A stretch of DNA of 64,000 nt from Vagococcus allomyrinae (GTDB taxonomy: Bacteria > Bacillota > Bacilli > Lactobacillales > Vagococcaceae). Made by a program: the position numbers and the translations under genes. Under the pieces are notes generated by a model. That model did no database searches, was not told where the DNA came from, and saw nothing but the letters and a program-made list of their open reading frames with translations. Location: the NCBI RefSeq assembly GCF_017829975.1, contig NZ_JAEEGA010000019.1, positions 62,001-126,000 on the forward strand, in the 5' to 3' direction. Below, piece by piece: positions 7,973 to 16,684 of this stretch. Positions within the stretch are counted from its first letter, which is position 1. Each line of letters opens with the position of its first letter.

Positions 7973-8070
7973 GGGAGACCCGCTCAGGAGGCCTTTTAGG
8001 CCGTGGCCGGTAAAAGAGGCTTCCAGCCGAAGAGCAAACCTCCAGTTCTCACTGGAGGTTTTGATTGTGT

Positions 8071-8274
8071 TTAGCTTAGAGTACGATTCTGTTTGTTTAG
8101 GTTATTAAGTTTGGCTCTTCTTTTATGCCAAAGCATTAAAGCAATGCCAACAATTATGAGAAAGGCTGCTGTCACAAGGCTTAGGCCGTCGTATACACCG
8201 GTGTTTGCATTGGCGCTTAACATGATTAAAATGAGACCAATGCTAATTAAAAATAAGCCGTTTTTTGCCATCAT
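8071..8274 (-). CDS. Small two-helix membrane protein (67 aa)
   Basis: Two hydrophobic helices (GLFLISIGLILIMLSA and VTAAFLIIVGIALMLW) are joined by a short loop, and the tail is basic (HKRRAKLNNLNKQNR), suggesting an integral membrane protein with a cytoplasmic C-terminus. AAGGAGG precedes tandem ATG codons. It follows the PTS permease gene by 69 bases on the same strand and is probably co-transcribed with it. The IS200 right end lies only about 10 bases beyond its stop codon and may have displaced the original terminator. I do not recognise a family. Confidence 0.65.
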   Translation of the reverse strand: MMAKNGLFLISIGLILIMLSANANTGVYDGLSLVTAAFLIIVGIALMLWHKRRAKLNNLNKQNRTLS

Positions 8275-8343
8275 TACCTGGTCCCTCCTTTCGTGTTACC
8301 TAATGTTAGTCTCCACATAATCTGTTTTTACTCCTACGAGACT

Positions 8344-9738
8344 TTAATCATTCTCTCCTAACGATGGGTCCATTTTATTTGCTGCAATGATAAACGGAGC
8401 CCAAATAACAAATGCGACGGCTAGGTTAATCAGAGTTAAGACAATCGCGCGCCAATCTCCACCAGTGGCTAAGAAGCCGCTGATAATGGTTGGCATAACC
8501 CAAATGACATTAACGACTACTGGTTTAACCAAGCCGGCAAAAGTAGCGGCATATGCGATAGCGGCTGTTGCCATTGGAGCTAAGATAAAGGGAATCATAA
8601 AGAGTGGGTTTAGAACGACTGGCATCCCAAACATAACTGGCTCATTAATATTGAAAATTCCAGGTCCAATCGATAATTTTCCAACAGTTAAGTAATCTGC
8701 TCGTTTAGATAGTAATAAAACAGAAATAATTAAAACTAAAGTAACACCTGCTCCACCAGGCCAGACGAAAGCTTCAAAACTTCCTGCCACCCATTTATAA
8801 GGGATTTTTTGCCCAGTTTGGAAAGCATTGGTGTTTTCAGTCATAGCGGTTCCATACAAAGTTTGCAAGATGGGAGACATGACGTTTGTTCCGTGAATCC
8901 CAAAGAACCATAACAGATGTACCATGAAGACGATTAAGAGAACAGCACCAAACCCTTGAGATAAATTAATCATCGGTGCTTGAATCGTTTCAGTAATCCA
9001 ATCTATCATTCGTTGTCCAGTAACTCTTGTAAAAGTATAGTTGATAATTCCGACTGTATAAAGAGCAACAGCTGCAGGAATAATTGCGGCAAAAGCTTTT
9101 GATACAGCAGGAGGAACTGAATCAGGCATTTTAATAATAATGTTCTTTTGCATTAATTTTGCAAAAAGAATTGTGGCAATAAAACCGAAGATAATGGCAG
9201 TAAATAAGCCAGAACCTCCCATATGTTTCCCGAAGTTAAAGTATCCCCAAGCACCAGTTGTAATGGTTTGTACCCCTTTATCAACAGCGACTGTGCCGCC
9301 AGCTTCTGTAATGATTGCAACAGCATCTTTGCCAAGTGTTTTTGGCAATGTTAACACAGCTTGTGCTGAGTCAGTTAGTCCCATGAAAAAGGCTGCTAAT
9401 GACACAACGGAGCCAGAGAGACGATCGACATCATAAGCTTTAGCTAAATTGGAGCCTAGTGTCATTGAAAAAATCACAGCCATAATTGCTAATGTTCCCG
9501 TCCAAACCAATCCATTAATCCCGATTATGGGAGCCATTGCTTCGACAAAACCATCATAGCCCCAATCTCTTGGAAAATCTCTTAAAAAAGCATTAAGTAA
9601 AGTTGCGATAGCCCCTGCCATTGTCGCTGGCATGGTCGCAATAAAAGCATCACGTAAAGCGACCAAATGTTTTTGCGAACCAATTTTTGTTGCGGTTGGC
9701 AAAATGTATTTTTCCATCCAATTCATTAAACCGTTCAT
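8344..9738 (-). CDS. PTS EIIC permease, lactose/cellobiose (CelB) type
   Basis: This 464-aa membrane protein has about ten hydrophobic segments and the CelB-family substrate motif NINEPVMFGMPVVLNP near residue 345-360, after HLLWFFGIHGTNVMSPI. It carries a beta-glucoside- or diglucoside-type sugar across the membrane while it is phosphorylated. No EIIA or EIIB gene is next to it, so it must share these from elsewhere. AGGGGG precedes the ATG. A cre site lies about 240 bases upstream, so CcpA repression is likely. The ROK repressor and MFS gene are divergent and may belong to the same locus. The exact sugar is not determined. Confidence 0.9.
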   Translation of the reverse strand: MNGLMNWMEKYILPTATKIGSQKHLVALRDAFIATMPATMAGAIATLLNAFLRDFPRDWGYDGFVEAMAPIIGINGLVWTGTLAIMAVIFSMTLGSNLAKAYDVDRLSGSVVSLAAFFMGLTDSAQAVLTLPKTLGKDAVAIITEAGGTVAVDKGVQTITTGAWGYFNFGKHMGGSGLFTAIIFGFIATILFAKLMQKNIIIKMPDSVPPAVSKAFAAIIPAAVALYTVGIINYTFTRVTGQRMIDWITETIQAPMINLSQGFGAVLLIVFMVHLLWFFGIHGTNVMSPILQTLYGTAMTENTNAFQTGQKIPYKWVAGSFEAFVWPGGAGVTLVLIISVLLLSKRADYLTVGKLSIGPGIFNINEPVMFGMPVVLNPLFMIPFILAPMATAAIAYAATFAGLVKPVVVNVIWVMPTIISGFLATGGDWRAIVLTLINLAVAFVIWAPFIIAANKMDPSLGEND

Positions 9739-10074
9739 TTGTTTTCCCCCTAATTGAAAAGTCTTGTTAGTTGCGGTAGGCGATCTCCAAGCTTTTCTTT
9801 TTTGTTATATTAATGCTACCTAACCCTGATAATAAGCCTCCTTTCATAAATGAACCGAGGAACCGTAAACAGTTCCAATCAATAGTTCCACTATTTAATG
9901 TAGCAAGAAGTGTGCCAATAAAAATAAACGACAAACCGCATAATGTATAATGTTATGATGTTTATTTAGTGTGTAAAGCGTTTACACAGTGTTGGGATGG
10001 TTACACACAAATTTACAGACCTCTTGTTAATCTACTGAGTGATTACATCGCCATGTTTGTTATGAAAATGATGA
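9739..10074. promoter_or_regulatory. Divergent control region with CcpA cre site
   Basis: GTGTAAAGCGTTTACAC at 9971-9987 is a perfect 17-bp palindrome matching the CcpA cre consensus. A hairpin GGAAC-N8-GTTCC lies at about 9858-9875. On the minus strand a 26-codon frame (9767-9847, MKGGLLSGLGSINI...) contains AAAGGAGG near its start; it may be a leader peptide, a remnant or chance. Confidence 0.65.
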
Positions 10075-10103
10075 TTGACAAGACAGTCAAGAGACGTTAT
10101 TAT
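10075..10103 (+). promoter_or_regulatory. Consensus sigma-A promoter of the ROK-MFS unit
   Basis: TTGACA (10075-10080), a 17-base spacer and TATTAT (10098-10103) form a near-perfect promoter about 45 bases upstream of the ROK gene start. Confidence 0.8.
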
Positions 10104-10105
10104 CT

Positions 10106-10140
10106 TTAATAAAGAATCTTTATTAAGAGACTTTATTAAG
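10106..10140 (+). promoter_or_regulatory. Palindromic operator of the ROK repressor
   Basis: A perfect 21-bp palindrome (10106-10126; half-site TTAATAAAGA around a central A) starts 3 bases after the -10. A third half-site, CTTTATTAAG (10131-10140), follows and overlaps the ribosome site. The position is right for repression of the gene's own promoter. Confidence 0.7.
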
Positions 10141-10148
10141 GAGGAACT

Positions 10149-11159
10149 ATGAAAATAGGCAAGCCGCAGTTAATGCGAGAAATAAACATGAAACAAGTCA
10201 GAGAGATCCTTCAAGTGAACAAGTCTCTGACAAAACCTGAGTTAGCCAAGTTAAGTGGGTTAAGTGTGGTGACGGTAAATGCCTTAGTAACAAAACTAGT
10301 TAATCAAGGGGAAGTTTATCAATTAACGGAAAGTTCTATGACAGGAGGAAGGCCTGCCAGCAGATTTAGTTATAATTTTGATTATCAATTTGTTTTGGCC
10401 ATCTGTTTGTATCAAAAAGAAGTGACAGATGTGGCGGATTTTACCGTGTGTAACTTAGCGGGAGAAGTGAAGGCCCATTGGTCTGTTGAATTCCAGCTGG
10501 TGACAAAAGAAACGATTTCAGAACTTATTCAATCTGCTAAGAAAGAGTATTCAGCAATACAACAGGTAGCAATAGGAATGCCAGGCGTGGAGATAGCTGG
10601 GAAAATTAACATGAGTGATTTCGTGTTGATGAAAGATGTTTTTTTGCGAAGCTATTTAATGGAGACTTGTCAGTTACCAGTCATCATAGAAAATGATGTT
10701 AATAGTGTGTTATTAGGACATTGTCATACTCAAAGGCTTCAAGGAGAAACGGTGGTAGCACTATATTATCCTGATAATTATCCCCCCGGTAGTGCGGTTT
10801 ATCTTAATGATCAAATCGTTCATGGTGTTAATGGGCTTGTAGGAGAAATTAATCTTCTACCACTATCAGTTCATTGGCATCAGGTGGCAGAAGAAGAGGG
10901 CGATTTGACAATGAATATTTGTCAAACGATTATCACGATGATGATCGCTTATGATCCTCATCAAATTGTTATTTACGGTAAGCGACCCCAAGCAGCTATG
11001 TTGCCAGTAATTGAACACCAACTAACTGACTTATTTGGCCAAGTAAGTGTACCAAAAATTGCTTTTTTACAGAGCTTTAATACAGACTATCTGGCCGGAG
11101 TTAAATCTCTTGCAATTCAAGTACTAGAAAATAAATTTCACTCAGAAGAAAGCAGGTAA
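10149..11159 (+). CDS. ROK-family transcriptional repressor (NagC/XylR type)
   Basis: The 336-aa product has an N-terminal winged helix (LTKPELAKLSGLSVVTVNAL, then GGRPASRFSYN) and a sugar-kinase-like ROK domain with the glycine-containing GMPG and IENDVNSVLLGH segments. The sugar-kinase ATP and zinc signatures are weak, fitting a regulator that senses a sugar rather than a kinase. AAGGAGG lies directly before the ATG. A 21-bp palindrome between its -10 and the ribosome site suggests autorepression. The MFS gene starts 3 bases after its stop, so the two form an operon. It may also act on the divergent PTS gene. Confidence 0.85.
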   Translation: MKIGKPQLMREINMKQVREILQVNKSLTKPELAKLSGLSVVTVNALVTKLVNQGEVYQLTESSMTGGRPASRFSYNFDYQFVLAICLYQKEVTDVADFTVCNLAGEVKAHWSVEFQLVTKETISELIQSAKKEYSAIQQVAIGMPGVEIAGKINMSDFVLMKDVFLRSYLMETCQLPVIIENDVNSVLLGHCHTQRLQGETVVALYYPDNYPPGSAVYLNDQIVHGVNGLVGEINLLPLSVHWHQVAEEEGDLTMNICQTIITMMIAYDPHQIVIYGKRPQAAMLPVIEHQLTDLFGQVSVPKIAFLQSFNTDYLAGVKSLAIQVLENKFHSEESR

Positions 11160-11162
11160 TGA

Positions 11163-12341
11163 ATGGCAACAGTATTTTTGAGCATTATTTATATCACATT
11201 TATTAGTTTAGGTTTACCGGACTCACTCCTTGGTGTGGGCTGGCCAGAAATGTATCGTGATTTGGCTGTCCCCCAGAGTTATGCGGGTTTGGTTTCAATG
11301 ACGATCTCTTTTGGGACAATCACTTCCAGTTTTTTCAGTGGTAAGTTAATTCGAAAATTTGGAACTGGGAAGCTGACAGCTGTTAGCGTACTGGGAACAG
11401 CAACGGCGTTACTAGGTTTTTATTTAGCACCTGCTTTTGGCTGGGTGTTAGTAGCAGCCGTACCACTTGGTTTAGGAGCTGGAGCAGTTGATGCTGCCCT
11501 AAATGAATATGTGGCCGAAAACTACCAAGCTCATCATATGAATTGGTTGCATAGTTTTTGGGGAATAGGGGCTTTAACAAGCCCTCTGATAATGTCGCAA
11601 GTCTTATCCCAGGATCGCTCATGGCGTGTTGGCTATTTAGTTGTTGCCGTTATCCAGTTTATTTTGGCAATCGTCTTATTGATGACATTGCCAATGTGGC
11701 GAGGGAAGGAACAAAAAAAGACAGCGGAACAACAGGAAAGAGCACTTACTCTTTCTTTTCTGATTAAAATGAAAAAAGTTCGTCTAGCGCTGTATGCCTT
11801 CTTTTTATATATCGGGGTTGAAGCGACGATGGGGCTTTGGTCCAGTAGCTATCTAATTAATGTTAAAGGAATTGATAGTTCAAAAGCAGCTATTGCAGTT
11901 TCAGGCTTTTTCGGTTTTATCATGTTTGGCAGGCTGATTTCAGGTTTCGTTTCGATGTTATTGACTAATCGTCAACTGATTAGGATTGGTCAAATATTAA
12001 TTGTATCTGGAGCATTATTGTTAATTCTTGCTAAAAGTTACCCGCTGTTATTATTGGGGATTTGTTTAATTGGTTTCGGATGTGCGCCGATCTATCCCGC
12101 CATGTTACATGAAACTCCTGAACGTTTTGGGCAAGCCATTGCGCAACAGATAATGGGAATTCAAATGGCGATTGCCTATACTGGATCAGTAGTACTACCA
12201 CCTTTATTTGGTTTCTTGGCACCAAAATTAGGCATGGAAGTGTTGCCTATTTTCCTAATTGGCTATGGTAGTGTGATGTATGTGGCGTCGGAATTGCTCA
12301 ATAAAAAATTAGATGCTGAAGGCCAGCTAAATGAGAGATAA
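11163..12341 (+). CDS. MFS transporter, probable sugar permease
   Basis: The 392-aa product has 12 predicted membrane helices and the N-terminal GLPDSLLGVGWPEM signature shared by a group of sugar-type major facilitator proteins, with the loop motif SGKLIRKFGTGK between helices 2 and 3. It starts 3 bases after the ROK repressor and shares its promoter and operator, which suggests that its substrate, or a derivative of it, is the repressor's ligand. The end has no strong terminator before the kinase gene. The substrate is not known. Confidence 0.82.
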   Translation: MATVFLSIIYITFISLGLPDSLLGVGWPEMYRDLAVPQSYAGLVSMTISFGTITSSFFSGKLIRKFGTGKLTAVSVLGTATALLGFYLAPAFGWVLVAAVPLGLGAGAVDAALNEYVAENYQAHHMNWLHSFWGIGALTSPLIMSQVLSQDRSWRVGYLVVAVIQFILAIVLLMTLPMWRGKEQKKTAEQQERALTLSFLIKMKKVRLALYAFFLYIGVEATMGLWSSSYLINVKGIDSSKAAIAVSGFFGFIMFGRLISGFVSMLLTNRQLIRIGQILIVSGALLLILAKSYPLLLLGICLIGFGCAPIYPAMLHETPERFGQAIAQQIMGIQMAIAYTGSVVLPPLFGFLAPKLGMEVLPIFLIGYGSVMYVASELLNKKLDAEGQLNER

Positions 12342-12381
12342 CCAAGAATAAGAGGTAAGAATTAAGAAAAAATGAAAAAAG

Positions 12382-12441
12382 TTGCTTTTTATGATGAATA
12401 CTCTATATAGTGTGTTAATATGGTTAAGTATTGATTAACCA
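12382..12441 (+). promoter_or_regulatory. Promoter and inverted repeat before the deoxynucleoside kinase
   Basis: TTGCTT (12382-12387) and TATATA (12404-12409) are spaced by 16 bases. TGGTTAA-N7-TTAACCA (12421-12441) follows the -10 and could be an operator or leader hairpin. Confidence 0.5.
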
Positions 12442-12468
12442 CTATATATTGATTGGAAGTTGGAGGCA

Positions 12469-13113
12469 ATGAGCGTGATAGTATTAGCAGGCACAATTGG
12501 AGCAGGAAAATCAAGTTTAACAGAAATGATAGCAGACAGACTTGGCAGTAAGGCCTTTTATGAATCTGTCGAAAATAATGAGGTCTTACCACTTTTTTAT
12601 GCAGACCCAAATAAGTATGCATTTTTATTGCAGATCTATTTTTTAAATAAGCGGTTTGCCAGTATAAAACAAGCGTTGCAAGATGAGAATAATGTATTGG
12701 ATCGTTCGATGTATGAGGACTCATTACTTTTTCATTTAAATGCCGATCTAGGACGTGCGTCAGCAACTGAGGTGAAGGTTTATGATGAGTTACTTGCGAA
12801 TATGATGGAAGAGTTGCCCTTTGCGGCTCAGAAAAAACATCCTGATTTATTGGTTCATATTAAAATTTCTTTTGAAAAAATGTTGGAGCGCATTGAAAAA
12901 AGAGGCCGAGAATTTGAACAATTGTCATACGATCCTACTCTGTATGATTATTATAAGGAATTAAATCATCGTTATGATCAGTGGTTTGAGAATTATCATG
13001 AAAGTCCAAAAATTCAAATAGATGGAGATCGCCACGATTTTGTGGAAGATCCTTTAGCACGGGAATATGTATTAACGCTTGTGGAAGAGAAACTAGCTGA
13101 GAGTCGCAAGTAA
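12469..13113 (+). CDS. Deoxynucleoside kinase (dGK/dAK type)
   Basis: The 214-aa product starts MSVIVLAGTIGAGKSSLTEM, whose GTIGAGKS is the P-loop. NVLDRSMYEDSLLFH is the DRS motif, and the Arg-rich lid region (RIEKRGREFEQ) is also present. It phosphorylates deoxyguanosine and/or deoxyadenosine for nucleotide salvage. I prefer the ATG at 12469 by family similarity, but GGAGG at 12462-12466 is only 2 bases away, and the GTG at 12475 has better spacing. The frame also opens upstream at TTG 12460, inside the ribosome site. A hairpin terminator follows. Confidence 0.88.
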   Translation: MSVIVLAGTIGAGKSSLTEMIADRLGSKAFYESVENNEVLPLFYADPNKYAFLLQIYFLNKRFASIKQALQDENNVLDRSMYEDSLLFHLNADLGRASATEVKVYDELLANMMEELPFAAQKKHPDLLVHIKISFEKMLERIEKRGREFEQLSYDPTLYDYYKELNHRYDQWFENYHESPKIQIDGDRHDFVEDPLAREYVLTLVEEKLAESRK

Positions 13114-13149
13114 AAAGACATACAACCGTCAGTGGTTCGTATAAATAGT

Positions 13150-13206
13150 AACGGTTGGAATTAAGGTGATGTGAGTTAGAAGATGATTTAATTCCAACCG
13201 TTTTTT
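13150..13206 (+). terminator. Intrinsic terminator after the kinase
   Basis: A 15-bp perfect stem (AACGGTTGGAATTAA with its complement), a 23-base loop and six T residues. Confidence 0.85.
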
Positions 13207-13360
13207 ATATTAACAATTAGTCACTAACGATGATAGCGATAACTTTTTCATTTGTGTTTTTGATGTTAGTAACCAATTGCAATATTTACCATATGAATCA
13301 GAAAAATGAACTTTAATTGAAATCTAAGGGCTACTAGCCTAAGCGACGATGGGTTTCAAC

Positions 13361-13391
13361 GATGAGTGGTTACAATCGGTCACCACTCGTC
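13361..13391. repeat. Inverted repeat at the end of the unknown minus-strand gene
   Basis: GATGAGTGGT and ACCACTCGTC form a 10-bp stem with one wobble pair. There is no clear T tract on the minus strand, so terminator function is uncertain. Confidence 0.4.
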
Positions 13392-13397
13392 ATTTAG

Positions 13398-13805
13398 TTA
13401 ATGGTTTACTTTAAAATGAGTGCTAATGTCACTGATCTTAATCACTTCTCTTAAGCTTGTTTTATTGTTATAGAATGATAGAAGGTCTGGGTTAATCACT
13501 TGCTTAAACTCACGGCGGCCACAACGATTATAAGTTTCTAAATCTTCAATGTCAATCACAGCGGGCTGAAATTCTTCAACGGTGCCACCATCAACTTTTG
13601 AGATCAAAGATAAATCGGAAAAATGACTAAAGATTTCAATTACTTCAAGTGATTCAATGGTGCTGACTCGCATCAGTTCTGAGTTTAAAAAGTCTTGAAT
13701 CCTTTGTTTTGCGTGATTATTCGCCACGATAAATGCTGTTAGCAATTGTTTTGCTTCCGAGTCTTGCTGGTTTAAAAAAAGCGAAAAAATAGTTGTAAGC
13801 GTCAT
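13398..13805 (-). CDS. Hypothetical protein (135 aa)
   Basis: AAGGAG lies 8 bases before the ATG, supporting expression. The protein is soluble, helical in its first half and acidic in the middle (VIDIEDLETYNRCG). It has no signal peptide or membrane helix. It is a single-gene unit lying head-to-head with the membrane protein gene at 14039. I do not recognise the family. Confidence 0.6.
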   Translation of the reverse strand: MTLTTIFSLFLNQQDSEAKQLLTAFIVANNHAKQRIQDFLNSELMRVSTIESLEVIEIFSHFSDLSLISKVDGGTVEEFQPAVIDIEDLETYNRCGRREFKQVINPDLLSFYNNKTSLREVIKISDISTHFKVNH

Positions 13806-14038
13806 TCCCAGTACTCCTTTTAAAACAAAATTCAGAATAAATTTTTTGTTTTAGTTGATATCAATAGTTTATCATGAATTGGTGATCAGCTGTAATAATT
13901 AATTTGTGAACAGCTGCATATTACTTAATTAACCCTCTGTTTGCGAGGTTTTTTTTTGTCTTTTTTTTGATGGTAAGTGTTATATAATTGTCAGGAGAAA
14001 GGGCTTTTGATAGACTATCAGTATAAGGAGGAGGAGCT

Positions 14039-14467
14039 ATGGATAAGGAGTTTGGAAAGAGAATATATCACGCAAAAGCAGATAATGATATGAGTGGTTT
14101 AACATTTGTTTTAATCGGAGCGGTGATTGGAGTCATGGCCAACTTTGTTTTTGCTAAAGCACTTCTATTTTTTATCAGTGTTATTTTAATGGCGTTTGGA
14201 TGGTATGTTATAAGGCGCTATAAGTATCATTATCTATTTTTTTACACTAGTGTAATATTTTTGAAAAAACCTTTTTCAACAGTTGTCATTCAAGCAAACC
14301 AGATCAAAAACATTGAATTTAAAGAGTTACCCACGATTACTAAAACAGGAATACTTTGTTATCCAATCCTTATGCTAGAATCTGGCGAAAGAGTGAAGCT
14401 TTTTAAAGTTTACCAAGGCGAATTTAAACAAGTACTAGATGATTATAAAGCGTTGCACGGATTTTAG
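14039..14467 (+). CDS. Small membrane protein (142 aa)
   Basis: Two adjacent hydrophobic helices (residues about 20-38 and 41-58) are followed by a beta-rich cytoplasmic half (YLFFYTSVIFLKKPFSTVVI, then ANQIKNIEF and PILMLESGERVKLF). This layout is seen in bacterial PH-like or YdbT-like membrane proteins, but the match is only to the layout. A long AAGGAGGAGGAG site precedes the ATG. It is a single gene followed by the prophage remnant. Function unknown. Confidence 0.6.
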   Translation: MDKEFGKRIYHAKADNDMSGLTFVLIGAVIGVMANFVFAKALLFFISVILMAFGWYVIRRYKYHYLFFYTSVIFLKKPFSTVVIQANQIKNIEFKELPTITKTGILCYPILMLESGERVKLFKVYQGEFKQVLDDYKALHGF

Positions 14468-14539
14468 GCAGTGCTATTTGTTTTTGTTGAAAGCATTTAG
14501 CAAGGTGCCAATCTTTTTTGCCTTTCAGATATAAAAAAT

Positions 14540-14564
14540 GCCTCTGATTTCTCAGAGGTTTCTT
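14540..14564 (+). terminator. Hairpin at the left edge of the prophage remnant
   Basis: CCTCTGA-TTTC-TCAGAGG is followed by TTTCTTT. It is the likely terminator of the membrane protein gene. Confidence 0.65.
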
Positions 14565-14686
14565 TGCGATTTTAATCGATCCGGTTGCCCGAATGGAGCT
14601 GGCTGGCATTAGACCCACCACTCTGTTGTCCTTGCGTGTGGAGAATTGGGAGACACTGAAAATCACTCATTGATGGCGACATATGA

Positions 14687-14851
14687 ACAGGTCAAAAGAA
14701 AGTTACAAGAGAATCACAAGCGATTAGAGATATGCGAACCATCGCAACCAGTCTAGGCATGACTTTGGAAGCTAGACAACGCCTTGCTATCACTAATGCT
14801 AAAAAGGAAAAGCCGACAGATCCTTTTGAAAGGTTATTAAATGGAAGCTAA
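14687..14851 (+). pseudogene. Phage terminase small subunit (P27 type), C-terminal remnant
   Basis: A frame without its own start reads KKVTRESQAIRDMRTIATS, then LGMTLEARQRLAI and DPFERLLNGS, ending at 14849-14851. This is typical of the C-terminal part of P27-family small terminases, and it overlaps the start of the terminase large subunit as in intact phages. The N-terminal part is missing: a TGA lies just upstream. Confidence 0.75.
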
Positions 14852-16409
14852 CTTTGCATTAGATTATGCTGACAAGGTGCTGAATGGTGAGATTATTGCT
14901 GGTAAAAAGATAATTCAAGCTGTGACCCGATTCAAACGAGATTTGAAACGGTCTGAACAGTCGGATTTTCCTTATTATTTTAATAATGATAAAGCAACTC
15001 AATCAATTAAATTCATGGGATTATTACCTGGTACTGACGGCAGCCGAATTGAGATGTTACTCTTCCAAAAATGGTTGATCGCTGAACTTAATGGATGGCG
15101 AGAGAAAGAAACAGATAACAGGCGATACAATCGGGCCTTTATTTCAATGAGTCGGAAAAATGGAAAAACGTATCTCGTTAGTGGAATGGGCTCAAATTCG
15201 TTACTCATGGAGAAAGAACCGGCAGAAGGTAGGCAGATACTATTTGTATCGAATGCCTTAAAACAATCTAAGATAGGGTATAACATGATGGCCGCTGGTC
15301 TACGTAATGTGACTAAACAATCAAAATATATGCGCCAACGGCTGAAAATTTTAAATTCTCAAATTACAGATTTAGAAAGTAATAGTTTCGCCATCGCCTT
15401 AGCATCTGAGACAAGCACGCTAGATGGCTTCGGGGCTACTACTGCCATATTAGATGAATGGCATGAAGCAAAGGACAGAAAAGTTTACAACGTTATCAAA
15501 TCAGGTATGAGCAACCAAAAAAACGGGTTGTTGGCAGTTGTGTCTACAGCTGGCTTGAATATCAATGTGCCAATGTTTGAAGAATACGAATTTCTTTCAA
15601 AGGTATTAGACGGGAAAGAAGAGGCTGACCGTTATTTTATTGCCATATGGGAACTTGATGATAAAGAAGAAATACACAATGAAGATTTATACATTAAAGC
15701 TAACCCAATTTTTGAGAGTGAAGAAATTAAAAATACCATGATTCAAGCGATACGCGATGATGTGGCATTAGGGATAAAACAAAGCAACTTAAATGCGGTT
15801 TTAGTTAAAAATTTCAATTTGTGGTTACAAGCTTCAGACAATAGTTATGTTGCATCTGAGGATTGGGCGAATGCCGAAGTAGAAGAACTTGATATTCAAG
15901 GGAAAAGTGTTTATGTCGGAATTGACCTATCTAAAACAAATGACCTGACCAGTTTATCATGGATCATACCGCTTGAAGAAGGACAGTTTTACTGTGACAG
16001 TCATAGTGATGTGTTTACCGCTGTCAAGATCATTGCCAGCGACATAGCGTCAAGTCAGCTACAAGTAGTAAAAGGTGGCATGGTTGACGAGCAAACTAAG
16101 CTAGATTACTTAATCAATGTGAAGCCAAATAGCATCATGGACGGCTGGCATTTCAAGTTTGCACTGGCGGCTAATATGTTGTTGAATGGCAATAGTTTTG
16201 CTGAAATAGTTCGTAAGGGTGAAGAAATAACAGAATTGAACCTATTACTAAATTCAGAAACAAGCCTGAAACAGAGTGACAGCGGGTCATTGTACTATGA
16301 AGTGACAGAGGGAACCAACACTAGAAAGCTTGATGCCGAAAATGTGCTTCACTTCAAATACTTTTCGCAAGACGGCATAGTAGGCTTATCCCCGTTGCAT
16401 AGTTTATAA
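14841..16409 (+). pseudogene. Terminase large subunit fused in frame to portal protein fragment
   Basis: Residues 1 to about 385 are a phage large terminase: the ATPase region is marked by FISMSRKNGKT (Walker A-like) and ATTAILDEWHEA (Walker B), and the nuclease region starts at YVGIDLSKTNDLTSL. Near residue 388 the text changes to a portal protein (DVFTAVKIIASDIASSQLQV, later ALAANMLLNGNSFAEIVR and ENVLHFKYFSQDGIVGLSPL), which stops early at TAA 16407-16409. The two genes are normally separate, so a deletion joined them without breaking the frame. The nuclease domain and the portal C-terminus are incomplete, so DNA packaging activity is not expected. Confidence 0.85.
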
Positions 16410-16512
16410 TGTTGACCTTGACCCAGCATTGAATAAAGTAATTATGACGAACCAGACGGGCTTTAATCACTTAGACACGTTAAAAGACAAGTCAGCAACC
16501 AGTGCCCCTTAA
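16408..16512 (+). pseudogene. Phage major capsid protein fragment
   Basis: A 34-codon frame (NVDLDPALNKVIMTNQTGFN, then HLDTLKDKSATSAP) resembles the internal TNQ-GF-LKD stretch of HK97-type major capsid proteins. It follows the portal fragment in the usual order of a head gene cluster. The family call is tentative because the piece is short. Confidence 0.45.
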
Positions 16513-16519
16513 TAATAAG

Positions 16520-16621
16520 ATGAATATCCATTGGAAAGGTAAGTCTTATAATATTGTAAAAATTAATGCTGATACGAGTAGTAAGGAATTTGATGTGATT
16601 GTAGGAAAAGAATTTAGCTAG
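16520..16621 (+). pseudogene. Phage head-closure/head-tail adaptor C-terminal fragment
   Basis: The short frame IHWKGKSYNIVKINADTSSK, then EFDVIVGKEFS, has the WKGKxYNIV pattern of the C-terminus of phage head-closure proteins. Its position after the capsid scrap fits the same cluster. Confidence 0.5.
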
Positions 16622-16684
16622 AAGATGAACACACTCTTAACAGGGCGTGTTTTATTGTGTATACTGATTAAGAGGTGATACTTT

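Larger units (their letters stand above)
7328..8064 (+). mobile_element. IS200-type insertion sequence (IS200/IS605 family)
   Basis: A single Y1-type transposase gene is flanked by imperfect hairpins instead of terminal inverted repeats: AACCACC/GGTGGTT at 7331-7353 on the left and AACCTCCAGT/ACTGGAGGTT at 8037-8060 on the right. There is no TnpB accessory gene. The exact ends are estimated, because this family makes no target duplication. It lies between the regulator terminator and the stop codon of the small membrane protein at 8071. Confidence 0.85.

Noticed and set aside
12389-12766. 125-codon minus-strand frame over the kinase start
   Set aside because: Overlaps the well-supported kinase gene and its promoter; no family features.
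14424-14666. 80-codon minus-strand frame at the prophage edge
   Set aside because: Contains a terminator hairpin, has no ribosome site and no sequence like known phage proteins.
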